A DNA stretch of 64,000 nt, taken from positions 307,446-371,445 of the forward strand of contig JAXMBZ010000004.1 in assembly GCA_046349615.1 (NCBI GenBank). The letters run 5' to 3'. Shown piece after piece: positions 26,600-35,556 of this stretch. Source of the stretch: JADJNY01 sp046349615 (GTDB taxonomy: Bacteria; Planctomycetota; UBA1135; GCA-002686595). The first letter of the stretch is position 1. Each line of letters opens with the position of its first letter. Made by a program: the position numbers and the translations under genes. The notes beneath the pieces were generated by a model that saw only the letters and a program-made list of their open reading frames with translations, ran no database searches and was not told the DNA's origin.

Positions 26600-27967
26600 T
26601 CAGCCCTTGCGCCGCACGGCGACGACGGTCATGTCGTCCTCGCGTCGGCCGCCCGCGAACTCGAGCGCCGCGTGCACGACCGCTTCGGTGATCTGGCGCG
26701 CGGAGGAACCCTTCGCCGCCTCGACCTCGAGCACCTGGCGCACGCCCTCCTCGCGGAAGAGTTCGTTCGGGTCCTTCTGCGAGCGCGCCTCGACGAAGCC
26801 GTCCGTCACGACGAGGAGCACGTCCCCCGGCGCGAGCTGGATCTGGCGTCCGGTCACGTACTCGAACTCGTCCATCATCCCGAGGGCTGGCCCGTCGGCG
26901 CGCAAGGTCTCGATCGTCTTCGTGTCCGCGCGCCACAGGAGCGGCGGCGTCTGGCCCGCGTTGACGGTCGAGAGCGTCCCGTCGGGCGCGAACACGGCGA
27001 GGAACAGCGTGAGGAACAAGCTGTCGTCCATGCGCGGAGCGAGGTCCTGGTTGACGAGCGTCACGACCTGGCCCGGATCGGCCATCATGCGCATGTACGC
27101 GCGCAGCTGCGCCTGCGCGGTCGCGGTGATGAGCGCGGGGCCGATCCCGTGGCCGGTCGCGTCGCCGAGCGCGACGCCGAGCCGGCCCTGCTTCGTCTTG
27201 ACCACTTCGTAGAAGTCGCCGGTCGTGCGCTCCGCCGGGCGGTACCAGCCGAAGACGTCGTAGCCTTCGAGGTCCTCGGGGATCGTGGGCATCAGCCCCT
27301 TCTGGATCTCGGAGGCGACGCGCATCTCCTCGTCCTGGCGCGCCTTGTCGAGCTGCGCCTGGTGGTCGCGCGCGCGGGCGAGCGCGACGGAGATGTTCTG
27401 CGAGAGCGCGTTGAACAGCGTGAGGTCCTCGGGCTTGAACTCGCGCGTCGCGGCCTTCGAGTCGACGTAGAGCACGCCGTCGACCTTCTCCTTGCCCTCG
27501 GCGTCGCGGTCGACGAGCGGCACGCACATCACGGCGCGCAGCTTCAAGTCGAACACGGAGGTCCCGAGGTCGAGCGCCTCCGAGTCGGAGTTCACCGTCG
27601 CGCGGACGGGCTCGCGGGTCTCGAGCACGCGGCGCACGACCGTGCGGGCGAAGCGCACCTCGCCCTGGACCGGCTTCGCGCCGCGCTGGCGGGCGACGCG
27701 GACCTGGAGCTCGCCCTTCTCGTCGCGCAGGATCAGGAACCCGCGCTCGGCGCCGGTGTTCTTGACCGAGATGTCGACGATCTGCGGAAGCAGCACGTCG
27801 AGGTCGAGGGTCTGGGAGAGCTCCTGGTTGGACGAGAGGAGCGCCTCGAACCGCCGGCGGTCGACGTTCGTGTCCCCGCTCCAGAACTGGCTGGAGTTGC
27901 TGTCGGTCGGGGTGGGTTCGGGCGGCGGCGGGGGCGGCGGCGGAGGATTCTTCTTGCGGAAGAACAT
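26600..27967 (-). CDS. GAF-SpoIIE (PP2C) serine phosphatase
   Basis: The 455-residue cytoplasmic protein has a proline run at 8-17, a GAF sensor domain at about 50-195, a helical linker at about 198-225 (ARARDHQAQLDKARQDEEMRVASEIQ, then GLMP) and a PP2C/SpoIIE phosphatase at about 235-455. Metal-binding motifs are ALGDATGHGIGPA at about 266-278 and the terminal EDDMTVVAV. These enzymes dephosphorylate STAS anti-sigma-antagonist proteins. A STAS protein is encoded divergently 127 nt away, which supports such a pair. The ATG at 27967 is preferred over 28039 because the latter adds unrelated sequence. It is the first gene of a seven-gene minus-strand run. Confidence 0.92.
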   Translation of the reverse strand: MFFRKKNPPPPPPPPPEPTPTDSNSSQFWSGDTNVDRRRFEALLSSNQELSQTLDLDVLLPQIVDISVKNTGAERGFLILRDEKGELQVRVARQRGAKPVQGEVRFARTVVRRVLETREPVRATVNSDSEALDLGTSVFDLKLRAVMCVPLVDRDAEGKEKVDGVLYVDSKAATREFKPEDLTLFNALSQNISVALARARDHQAQLDKARQDEEMRVASEIQKGLMPTIPEDLEGYDVFGWYRPAERTTGDFYEVVKTKQGRLGVALGDATGHGIGPALITATAQAQLRAYMRMMADPGQVVTLVNQDLAPRMDDSLFLTLFLAVFAPDGTLSTVNAGQTPPLLWRADTKTIETLRADGPALGMMDEFEYVTGRQIQLAPGDVLLVVTDGFVEARSQKDPNELFREEGVRQVLEVEAAKGSSARQITEAVVHAALEFAGGRREDDMTVVAVRRKG

Positions 27968-28094
27968 GGGGGGAGAGTCTACCGGTCGAACGCGCGCGGA
28001 CGGACAAAATCCTTGCCCGGGAACGCCCCTTCGAAGCACACTGTCCGAGCTTCATCCAGCCCGCGCTCACGCCCTTCCCCCCCCGAGGAATCGC

Positions 28095-28913
28095 ATGCAC
28101 ATCACGGTCGAACCCCGCGACGACCACGCCGTCCTCTACCTGCGAGGCGAATTCGACACGTTCTACGTCCCCGCGCTCCAACAGGAGATCAACGCGCTGG
28201 CGAAGACCGGCATGCACCGGCTCGTGCTCGACCTGCGCTTCGTCAAGTTCATCAACTCGACCGCGCTCGGCGCGATCATCAAGGCGAGCAAGGACGCGAC
28301 GAAGGCCGGCGGCCGGCTCGTGATCAGCCGTCCCTCGCCCTTCTGCCGCGACATCCTCGAGAAGATCGGCCTCGACCGTGCCGTGCCCATCTTCGATTCG
28401 GAGGAGGACGCCCAGGCCGCCGTCGTGCGCGACAACAAGGTCGCGGCGAAGAGCGACGGCGAGCTCGGTCAGAGCGAGTCGACGGTGCTCTTCTCTCCGA
28501 TCGACCTCTCGCGCCTCGAGCACTTCCTCAGCCAGTCCAAGGCGACGGTCAAGCCGCCGCACTCGAAGGAGAAGGGCGAGGTCGCGTGGAGCGGCAGCGG
28601 CCGCATGGCCGCGCTCGACCCGAGCGGCATCCGCTTCACCTGGGGCGGCGGGCACACCGGACTCTCGCCCTTCGCGATGGGTCAGCTGCTCGCGATCGGC
28701 ACGGAGTGGAAGGTCAAGTTCCAGATGCCGATGTTCCAGAAGGGCTGGGTCGAGGCGACCTGCGTCGTGCGTGAGCTCGACGAGCGCGCGGACGGCGTCA
28801 AGGTGGGCGCTGCGTTCTCGAAGATCGACGAGGCGACCCGCAACGCGATCAAGCAGTACGCCTCCGACATGGCGTTCCTCAAGGAAGAGCTCAAGAAGGC
28901 GACGGACAAGTAG
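28095..28913 (+). CDS. STAS domain fused to a PilZ-like domain
   Basis: The 272-residue protein has an N-terminal STAS domain at 1-110 (LYLRGEFDTFYVPALQQEI, LVLDLRFVKFINSTALGAI). S55 is the likely phospho-site. A linker is followed by a PilZ-like domain at about 155-265, with LDPSGIRF in place of D/N-x-S-x-x-G and VGAAFSKID near the end. The RxxxR c-di-GMP arm of PilZ is not evident, so ligand binding is uncertain. It starts at ATG 28095 after GAGG. Divergent placement with the SpoIIE phosphatase suggests a partner-switching module linking phospho-signalling to a PilZ output. No RsbW-type kinase is near. Confidence 0.88.
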   Translation: MHITVEPRDDHAVLYLRGEFDTFYVPALQQEINALAKTGMHRLVLDLRFVKFINSTALGAIIKASKDATKAGGRLVISRPSPFCRDILEKIGLDRAVPIFDSEEDAQAAVVRDNKVAAKSDGELGQSESTVLFSPIDLSRLEHFLSQSKATVKPPHSKEKGEVAWSGSGRMAALDPSGIRFTWGGGHTGLSPFAMGQLLAIGTEWKVKFQMPMFQKGWVEATCVVRELDERADGVKVGAAFSKIDEATRNAIKQYASDMAFLKEELKKATDK

Positions 28914-28938
28914 TCCCCCGCCGACCTTCGGGCGCCCT

Positions 28939-28966
28939 CGAACGAGCCGCACGCGCGGCTCGTTCG
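28939..28966. terminator. Bidirectional terminator hairpin
   Basis: CGAACGAGCCGC (28939-28950) and GCGGCTCGTTCG (28955-28966) form a perfect 12-bp stem with a 4-nt loop. It is centred between the convergent stops of the STAS-PilZ gene (28913) and the GT4 gene (28981). A short CGTTT follows on the plus side. Confidence 0.75.
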
Positions 28967-28980
28967 CGTTTCGGAGCGCG

Positions 28981-30114
28981 TCACGAGGCCTTCGCGGCCG
29001 GAGCGGCGTGCACGCCCTGCGCGGCGATCGCCTGGAGGCACAAGCCCTCGATGCGGCGCGCGACCTCGGTCCACGCGAGTTCGTGCTCCGCCTGCTCGCG
29101 CGCGAGCTGCCCCCACCGACGCCGCGCGTCGGGCGAGGTCGAAGCGCGGCGGAGCGCCTCGGTCCACGCGGCGAGGTCGCCGGCCTTCGCGAGGAGCCCG
29201 GTGCGCTCCGGCACGACGAGGTGCGCGAGCGCCGGCTTCTCCGAGGCGATCACGGGGAGCCCGCAGGCCATCGCCCGCGGGATGTGCTGTCCGCGGACGG
29301 AATCGTCGAGCGCCGGCACGGCGAGGAGCGTGCTCGCGCTCATCAGTCCGGAAAGTTCTTCCTCGCGCGGCCGGCCGAGCCAATGCACGCGCGAGCCGAT
29401 CCCGAGGCGGTCGATCTGCGCTCGGAGCTCGCGCTGCGCCGGCCCGTCGCCCGCGAGGACGAGCGACCAGTCGCTGCGCTGCCCGACGGTCGCCGCGAAC
29501 GCGTCGATCAGGACGGAGAGGCCGCGCTCGCGCGAGATCTGTCCGACGTAGAGGAGGATCCTGCCGCGCACGTGGTGGCGCAGGAGCACGCCGCTCGAGA
29601 GCCCCGGGCGGTAGACGTTGAGGTCGATCCCCGCGGGTTGGACCGTGATGCGCGGCTCCGCGTAGCCGCGGCGGCGCACCCGCTCGCGGGCGATCGGGTC
29701 GAGCGCGACCACGAGCGCCGTCGAACGGCGGAGGTAGGGCCCCCACAGCGCTTCCGCGGCCGGGAGGAGCAGCCGCCAGCGCCAGTCGCGGTCGTCGCGC
29801 TTCGATCCCGACTCGACGAGGACGAGCGGGACCTCGAGCCGCCGCGCCGCGCGCGCACCGAGCCACGCCGCGGGCGAGAGCACGTCGTAGGCGAGGATCA
29901 CGTCCGGCGCGAAGCCGACGAGCCCGACCGCCTCGCGCCCCACGGAGCCCTCGTCGACGCCCGAGCGCGGGATCGAGTCCGCGGGCGGCCCGAAGCCGCG
30001 GACGGTGTGCCCGAGGTTGAGGAGCTCTCGCGCGAGCTCCGGCGCGTGCTCGCCGCCCTTGCGTCGAAGGGTGAAGGGGTTGACGACGAGGGCGATGCGG
30101 AGGGAGGCGCTCAC
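28981..30114 (-). CDS. Glycosyltransferase family 4 protein
   Basis: The 377-residue GT-B enzyme has an N-terminal acceptor domain (KGGEHAPELARELLNLGHTV) and a C-terminal Rossmann domain with ILLYVGQISRERGL, WSLVLAGDGPAQRELR and the family segment PRAMACGLPVIASEKPALAHLV. It would transfer a sugar from a nucleotide donor to a lipid-linked or surface glycan. The donor and acceptor cannot be told. It is transcribed alone on the minus strand and heads the surface-polysaccharide region. Its start (30114) is 208 nt from the divergent HAD-like gene. Confidence 0.9.
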   Translation of the reverse strand: MSASLRIALVVNPFTLRRKGGEHAPELARELLNLGHTVRGFGPPADSIPRSGVDEGSVGREAVGLVGFAPDVILAYDVLSPAAWLGARAARRLEVPLVLVESGSKRDDRDWRWRLLLPAAEALWGPYLRRSTALVVALDPIARERVRRRGYAEPRITVQPAGIDLNVYRPGLSSGVLLRHHVRGRILLYVGQISRERGLSVLIDAFAATVGQRSDWSLVLAGDGPAQRELRAQIDRLGIGSRVHWLGRPREEELSGLMSASTLLAVPALDDSVRGQHIPRAMACGLPVIASEKPALAHLVVPERTGLLAKAGDLAAWTEALRRASTSPDARRRWGQLAREQAEHELAWTEVARRIEGLCLQAIAAQGVHAAPAAKAS

Positions 30115-30322
30115 GGGCTGGAAAGACGTTCGAGGTCGACGCCGGAGTGCGCGCTGCGCCCCGGTGTCGAAGTCTATTCCGAGCCCTTTCTATCGGTCGC
30201 CGTGCACTCGATTCCACATGCGCAGTGGTTCTCCGTGAACGTCGCGACGGATCCGACTCTCGACTCAAGCGCGTCTCGTTCCTGCCGAAAACGAGCTGCC
30301 GCCCCACGGCCGAGAGAACCCC

Positions 30323-30964
30323 ATGCCCTCCCGCGACCGCTTCACGCCCCGATCCCGTCACCTCCTCCCGCCCCTCCCCGGAACCGGTGTCCCGCGCCGC
30401 GGGCTCTTCGTGGGACGCTCGAGCGCGCTGCTCCAGCTCCCCGACCGCGGCCGGCTCCCCGAGTTCAGCCCCGCGCTGTTCACTCCCGGAGCGGTCGACG
30501 CCCTCTTCCGCATCCAAGCCCGTCAGTGGAACCTCTACCTCGTCGGCAACGAAGAGGCGGTCGCCCACGGACGAGCGACCGACGAGCACTGGCAGGTCTT
30601 CGAGAAGGCCCTGCTCGCGCACCTCGCGGGTCAAGGCGTCCAGGTCGCGCGCAACTACGCGTGCCTCGACAGCGCGAACGGCAAGGGTCGCCACAAGCGC
30701 GACTCCGTGTTCGAGTTCCCGAACACCGGCGTCTTCTACCACGCGGCGCAGGAGGACGGCGTGCGGCTCGCGGAGAGCTGGCTCGTGTCCGACGACGTGA
30801 ACGAGCTCGCCGCCGGGTGGCGCGCGGGGACGCGCGTCGCGAGCGTCCGCATCACGGGGACCGCGTGCGCCGGCGACCTCACGGTCGAGCCGCAGCGTTC
30901 CGCGCCCAACCTGACTCACCTCCTGCACGAGCTCGCGGAGACGGACGAGTACGCCCGCCGTTGA
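30323..30964 (+). CDS. HAD-superfamily protein (GmhB/HisB-N-like) lacking the nucleophile
   Basis: The 213 residues follow the order of motifs of D,D-heptose bisphosphate phosphatase/histidinol phosphatase. Motif I region: RRGLFVGRSSAL at 26-36, where a DxDGT is expected. Motif II region: YLVGNEEAVAHGRAT at 72-86, corresponding to TNQxxxxxG. A lysine, K125, is in HKRDS for motif III. Motif IV is WLVSDDVNELAAGWRAG at 153-169, with D157 and D158 kept. The catalytic aspartate pair of motif I is replaced by G-R, so phosphatase action by the usual mechanism is not expected. It may be a regulatory or binding protein in polysaccharide synthesis. It sits upstream of an FkbM methyltransferase and a flippase on the same strand. 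Confidence 0.68.
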   Translation: MPSRDRFTPRSRHLLPPLPGTGVPRRGLFVGRSSALLQLPDRGRLPEFSPALFTPGAVDALFRIQARQWNLYLVGNEEAVAHGRATDEHWQVFEKALLAHLAGQGVQVARNYACLDSANGKGRHKRDSVFEFPNTGVFYHAAQEDGVRLAESWLVSDDVNELAAGWRAGTRVASVRITGTACAGDLTVEPQRSAPNLTHLLHELAETDEYARR

Positions 30965-31062
30965 ACGCCGCGCCGGGAGCACGCGCTTGACCCGCTCCCG
31001 GTGGCCGCGTTCAATCGCCTGGAAAGGCCGCGCGCGCCCAGCGTGCGGCACCCCCCACCCGC

Positions 31063-31821
31063 ATGGACCCGCGCGAGCCCATCCTCCAACGCCTCGTCGC
31101 CCGCGCCAAGCTGCTCCGCTACAAGTGGTTCGCGAAGGGGCCGACGGACGCGGAGTGGGAGGCCCGTCTCCGGCGCGTCGTCCTCGAGTCCGTGCAGAGC
31201 ACGCTCCCCTGGCTCCCGAAGTCGGGCGCGCGCCTCGTGGACGTGGGCGCCAACATCGGGATCTACACGGAGCTCGTCCGCGCCGAGCGTCCCGACGTCG
31301 AGGCGTGGCTCTTCGAGCCGGTGGCCGCGCACCACGCGGCGTGCCGGGCGCGCTTCGCCGGCGCGCAGCGCATCCACGTCGAGCACCTGGCGCTCGGCGA
31401 CGTCGATTCGGCGATGACGATTTGGAAGCCGAAGCACAACCCCGGCGGCAACCTGCTGACCGAGGAGCTCATGCGCCGCCGCGAGACGCGCATGGACTTC
31501 CGGCCCGAGGAGGTGCGCTGCCGCGTGTTCGACGACTACGCGAAGGAGCACGGCATCGACCGCGTCGACTTCGTGAAGAGCGACACCGAGGGCTTCGACT
31601 ACCGCGTGCTCCGCGGCATGTTCGGCTTCCTCGCGCGGTGCGAGCCGAAGCCCGTGATCCTCGCGGAGCTGCTCGCGCCGCACGTCCACCACGATTGGAA
31701 CGCGCAGCTCGAGGTGCTCGAGCGCCTCTACCAGCTCGGCTACGAGCGCGTCGACCTCGCGGGCATGCAGGACGTGCAGGACTTCCTCTTCGTTCCGCGC
31801 GGGCGGTCGCGGCCCGCGTGA
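31063..31821 (+). CDS. FkbM-family methyltransferase
   Basis: The 252-residue SAM-dependent methyltransferase has motif I DVGANIGIYTELV at 60-72, the acidic end EAWLFEPVAAHHAACRARF, and the FkbM landmark VDFVKSDTEGFDYRVLRGM followed by ILAELLAPH. The family O-methylates sugars or related groups, often in surface polysaccharides. It lies 98 nt below the HAD-like gene and 19 nt above the flippase gene on the same strand, so the three form a probable operon for glycan modification and export. Confidence 0.9.
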   Translation: MDPREPILQRLVARAKLLRYKWFAKGPTDAEWEARLRRVVLESVQSTLPWLPKSGARLVDVGANIGIYTELVRAERPDVEAWLFEPVAAHHAACRARFAGAQRIHVEHLALGDVDSAMTIWKPKHNPGGNLLTEELMRRRETRMDFRPEEVRCRVFDDYAKEHGIDRVDFVKSDTEGFDYRVLRGMFGFLARCEPKPVILAELLAPHVHHDWNAQLEVLERLYQLGYERVDLAGMQDVQDFLFVPRGRSRPA

Positions 31822-31840
31822 GCGCGGAGAGCGCGGCGCC

Positions 31841-33226
31841 ATGAAGCTCCGGCGCTTCCTCGAGCACAAGTTCGTCCGCGACACCGCGACGCTGCAGGTC
31901 GGCTCGCTCTTCGTGTCGGCGGGCAACCTCGCGAGCGCCGTCCTGCTCGCGCACGTGCTCGGCGCGCGCGAGCAGGGCCAGTACTACGTCGCGGTCACGC
32001 TCTACTCGCTGCTCTGGTTCCTCCTGAACCAGGGCGTCGTCGGCGCGACCGTCAGCCAGGTCGCCGCCGCGAGCGCGCGCGGGCTGCGCGAGAAGGCGGC
32101 GGCGTGGCTCGCGTTCCTCGCGAAGGCGTACCTCGCGATCGGTGCGTTCCTCGTCGTGCTCGGCTGGTTCCTGCTGCCGAAGATCGCCGCGCTCGTGTCG
32201 CCCAGCGACGCCGAGACGGCGCGCGCGACCGCGCGTTGGGCGTTCTGGCTGACGTTCACGCCGCTGCTCGAGATCCCGCGCGTCGTGCTCTGCGCCGGGA
32301 TGCAGGGGACGCGCACGATGCTCCCCTTCGCGCGGACCGAGAGCGCGCAGGAAGCGATACGCGTCTTCCTCGTGATCGCGTTCGCGATCGTGACGGATTC
32401 GCCCGAGGGTCCGGTCGCGGGGATGGTCGTCGCATCGGCGCTCGGTTCGCTGCTCGCGATCGAGCAGTACCGCGGCGCGCGCGTCGGGCGCGAGGAGCTG
32501 CTTCCCGCGCCGCGCGAGATCCTCGCGCAGTTCCGCGACGTGCCGCTCCTGCGCGGGCTGCCGCTCGGGCTCAAGCTCGGGCTGTGCCGCTCGATCGACG
32601 CGGTCGGCGTGCAGGTGCTCCCGACGCTCTTCCTCCAACGCTACGGCTCGAGCGAGTGGGTCGCCTACGTGCGCCTCGCGCAGCGCGTGATGAACGTGCC
32701 GATGATGTTCATGCAGGGCATCAGCCGCACGATGCTCCCGCGCCTCTCGGAGCTCGCGGGCGTGCAGGACCGCGAGCGGTTCCGCGCGACGTTCGTCAAG
32801 GCGAGCCTCTACTCGGGCGCGATCATCTCCGCGGGCCTGCTCGTGTCGCTCGCGCTGCTGCCGTTCGCGCTCCAACTCGTCTTCCCGCCCGAGTACCGCC
32901 AGCCGATGTGGATCGTCAGCCTGATCCTGACGCCCGGCCTGATCGCGCTGTCGTTTTCGATCGCGAACGACACGTTCTACCTCGTCACGAACACGCTGCG
33001 CGTCGCGATGATCCTCTCCCTGATCGGGATCGTCGTGAACGGGCTCGTCGTCTGGCACCTCGCGCGGACGTGGCCGGAGACCGGCGTCGCGTGGGGCCTC
33101 TCGATCACGATGTTCTGGTGCGTGACGCACTACCTCTACGCCGCGTGGTACTTCCGCACGCACCGCGGCGGACCGAGCGCGTCCCCGGACGGGCCCGCGG
33201 TCAGCGAGGCGTCGGGGACGGCGTGA
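31841..33226 (+). CDS. Polysaccharide flippase (Wzx/MOP superfamily)
   Basis: The 461 residues form about 12-14 hydrophobic helices with the oligosaccharide-flippase layout (TLQVGSLFVSAGNLASAVLLAHVLGAREQGQYYVAV at the N-terminus, IGIVVNGLVVWHL near the C-terminus). Such proteins move lipid-linked glycan units across the inner membrane. The start ATG 31841 is 19 nt from the FkbM stop. Its 3' end overlaps by 26 bp the stop of the convergent three-module protein gene. Confidence 0.88.
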   Translation: MKLRRFLEHKFVRDTATLQVGSLFVSAGNLASAVLLAHVLGAREQGQYYVAVTLYSLLWFLLNQGVVGATVSQVAAASARGLREKAAAWLAFLAKAYLAIGAFLVVLGWFLLPKIAALVSPSDAETARATARWAFWLTFTPLLEIPRVVLCAGMQGTRTMLPFARTESAQEAIRVFLVIAFAIVTDSPEGPVAGMVVASALGSLLAIEQYRGARVGREELLPAPREILAQFRDVPLLRGLPLGLKLGLCRSIDAVGVQVLPTLFLQRYGSSEWVAYVRLAQRVMNVPMMFMQGISRTMLPRLSELAGVQDRERFRATFVKASLYSGAIISAGLLVSLALLPFALQLVFPPEYRQPMWIVSLILTPGLIALSFSIANDTFYLVTNTLRVAMILSLIGIVVNGLVVWHLARTWPETGVAWGLSITMFWCVTHYLYAAWYFRTHRGGPSASPDGPAVSEASGTA

Positions 33227-35453
33227 GCGCGGGCCGCCCGCTGGGTGCGGGCGCGAGCTCGATCGCGCCGAGGTAGCCGCCGAGCTCGCCGTGCTCCTGC
33301 AGCACGACGGTCGCGCCGGGGCGCAGGCGCACGTCCTTCACGGGCCCGAGGCACCAGCACGGCTTCGTCGCGCTCGCGTCGAGGCCCACGCGGATCCGGC
33401 CGTCGCTCTGGACGTCGATCGTGAGCGCGGGGTCGCGCTCGATCGCCCACGCACCGTGGGTCTCGAGGGCGTCGCGCCCGAGGCCGCGCCAGAGCGCGGA
33501 ATCGTGGGACGGAGCGGCGTTCGCGCCGTCCGACCGCGCGGCCGCGTCGGGCTCGCGCGCCGGGTTCGAAGGCGCTGCGGTCGAGGAGTTCGACGCCGCG
33601 GCGCCCGGAGCCGCCGCTTGTTCGTCGCCCGCGAGCGCGGCCTGGCTCGGCGACGCGTCGACGGGCTCCGCGACGTCGGGCAGCGCGAAGCGGGTCGGCA
33701 CGACGAGGTCGAAGCGCGGTCGTCCGGGCAGCGCGACGTACGCGCCGACGGCGAGGTCGAGCCGCTCGACGCGGCCCGCGAGCGTCACCGTCGCGCTCGC
33801 TCCGGCCGCGAGGAGGAGATCGCGCTCCCCGCCGAGCACCCACGCGCGCGCGGGAGCGTCCGCCGCGAGCGCGAGCGTCGCGCGCGCGCCTTCGAAGCGC
33901 ACGGAGAGTCCGGACACGCGCTCGACACCCCACGCGCCGCACGGCTCGAACGCATCGAGCGGAAGCCCGCGCCAGTCGAGCGCGCGGTACGGCTGCGCGG
34001 ACTCCGCGCTCGCGGACGCTTCGTCGGGAGGTGCGACCGGCGCGGGGTCGCGAGGCGCCTCCAGGACGGGATCGTGCTGGGCTCGGTTCGCGCCGTCGTG
34101 CGGCGCGTCGTGCGGCGCGTCGTGCGGCGCATCGTGCGGCGCATCGTGCGGCGCATCGGACGGCGCGTCGGACGGCGCGTCCTCGGGGAGTTCGCTCGGA
34201 GCTTCGTTCGAGACGTCGTGCGGCGCTTCAGGCGGCGCCGCATGCACGGGCTCCGGCTCGGCTGGAGTCGCGGGATCGGGCCCGGCGGCGCGCGCGACGT
34301 TCGTCGCCGCGTCCTTCGCGGCCTCCTGCTCGGCGGCGGGCGCGACCGCGACGTCGTGGGCAGCGTCGTGCACGGCGGCCGGGAGCTCGGTACGGGGCGC
34401 GGCGAGCTCGCGCGCCTCCGCGGCCTCGAGCTCGGGCTCCGCGACGTCGTGGAGCGCCGGCGCGGGCGCGACGACGGCCGCGAATCCCGGCCGGCCCTCG
34501 AGCGCGGCGCGCGTCTCGACGTCGCCCTCGAGCGCGCGCACGCCGCCGTCCGCTTCGAGCTCGACGCTCGCGCCCGGCGCGAGGCGCAGGTCGCGCTCCG
34601 GTCCGAGGCACCACGCCGCGCGCGGCGCGTTCGCCGCGAGTTCGACGTGGACGAGTTCGCCCGCGCGCTCGAGCGCGAGCCCCGGGGCACGCTCGATCGC
34701 CCACGCGCCCGCCGCGTCGAGCGCGCCGAACGCGAGGCCGCGCCAGTCGAGCGCGACGAACGGCGCGGACACGTCCGCCGCGAGCGCGAGCTCGACGTGC
34801 TCGGTGACGCTGACCGCGGGCATCGCTCGCGGCGCGCTCACGCTCGCTCCCCACGGCCACACGTAGTCGTCCCACGGATTCGTCCGCGGCTCGCGCGCGC
34901 GCCGCGGCGCGACGATCCGACGTGGATCGAGCACCAGCGCCGCGCCGGGTGCGAGCGTGCGCCGCGGCACGAGCCCGCCGGGTCCGCCGTCGATCGTGAG
35001 CGCATTTCCAGCGCGCAGCGTCACGCGCAGCGCGCCCGCGCCGAGCGCTTCGACGCCGAACGCGCCGCGCTCGACGCCGAGCCGGAAACCGCCGGGCAAT
35101 TCGAAGCGCGCGGGACGCGTGCGCAGCTCGACCTCGGCGCGCGCGAGCTCGCTGAAGCGCACGACGAGTCCGGGCGCGCCGTCCTCCGGGCCCCATTCGA
35201 CGACGCACGGCCCGTGCACCTGAGCGCTCCCGACGCCGGGCCACGCGAGCTCCGCCGCACCCGCGGCGCCGATCTCGACGTGCGCGCGCCCCTCGAGCGT
35301 GCGTTGGACGTCCGGCGCGAGCACGTGGACGCGGCCCGCGCCGTCGACGCACTCCACGCGCCCCGCGCGCGCGCGAAGCGTCGCCTCGATCGAGGCGGGA
35401 GCGTCGTTCGCGCCGAGGACGAAGCCGGCGCAGGCGAGGATCGCGGGGAACAT
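33201..35453 (-). CDS. Secreted three-module repeat protein with DAPH minisatellite linker
   Basis: I do not recognise a named family. The 750-residue protein has a signal peptide (MFPAILACAGFVLGANDA), a beta-rich N-terminal domain (about 20-200) and three homologous modules at 233-345, 490-598 and 652-750. Each module opens with a (D)WRGL motif and contains GAW-x-(I/V)ER, a (C/V)LG segment followed by (D)-x-x-L, (A/P)GA, and a GRP ending. The modules are joined by Ala/Pro/Glu/Asp-rich linkers. The first linker holds tandem DAPH/DAPS tetrapeptides at 425-453. Three copies of a short beta module suggest a cell-surface binding protein; this is inference. It converges on the flippase and overlaps its end. 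Confidence 0.75.
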   Translation of the reverse strand: MFPAILACAGFVLGANDAPASIEATLRARAGRVECVDGAGRVHVLAPDVQRTLEGRAHVEIGAAGAAELAWPGVGSAQVHGPCVVEWGPEDGAPGLVVRFSELARAEVELRTRPARFELPGGFRLGVERGAFGVEALGAGALRVTLRAGNALTIDGGPGGLVPRRTLAPGAALVLDPRRIVAPRRAREPRTNPWDDYVWPWGASVSAPRAMPAVSVTEHVELALAADVSAPFVALDWRGLAFGALDAAGAWAIERAPGLALERAGELVHVELAANAPRAAWCLGPERDLRLAPGASVELEADGGVRALEGDVETRAALEGRPGFAAVVAPAPALHDVAEPELEAAEARELAAPRTELPAAVHDAAHDVAVAPAAEQEAAKDAATNVARAAGPDPATPAEPEPVHAAPPEAPHDVSNEAPSELPEDAPSDAPSDAPHDAPHDAPHDAPHDAPHDGANRAQHDPVLEAPRDPAPVAPPDEASASAESAQPYRALDWRGLPLDAFEPCGAWGVERVSGLSVRFEGARATLALAADAPARAWVLGGERDLLLAAGASATVTLAGRVERLDLAVGAYVALPGRPRFDLVVPTRFALPDVAEPVDASPSQAALAGDEQAAAPGAAASNSSTAAPSNPAREPDAAARSDGANAAPSHDSALWRGLGRDALETHGAWAIERDPALTIDVQSDGRIRVGLDASATKPCWCLGPVKDVRLRPGATVVLQEHGELGGYLGAIELAPAPSGRPALTPSPTPR
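34095..34178. repeat. 12-bp minisatellite, 7 units, inside the three-module protein gene
   Basis: Seven consecutive 12-bp units, GTCGTGCGGCGC and near copies (A for G at position 1, GGA for GTG in the last two), encode tandem DAPH/DAPS on the minus strand. Units keep the reading frame, so copy number can change without a frameshift. Confidence 0.9.
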
Positions 35454-35556
35454 GGTCGGACGCGTGGGGAACGCCGCGTCTGCATCGGCGGCGCGCACGC
35501 GCCGTCTGAACGCGGACCGCGCGCGAAACAGCGGAGCCGCGCCTCCGCTGCCGCGG

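Noticed and set aside
33201..35453. CRISPR-like array at 34095-34178
   Set aside because: The repeats are adjacent 12-bp units with no spacers and lie in a coding frame; it is a minisatellite.
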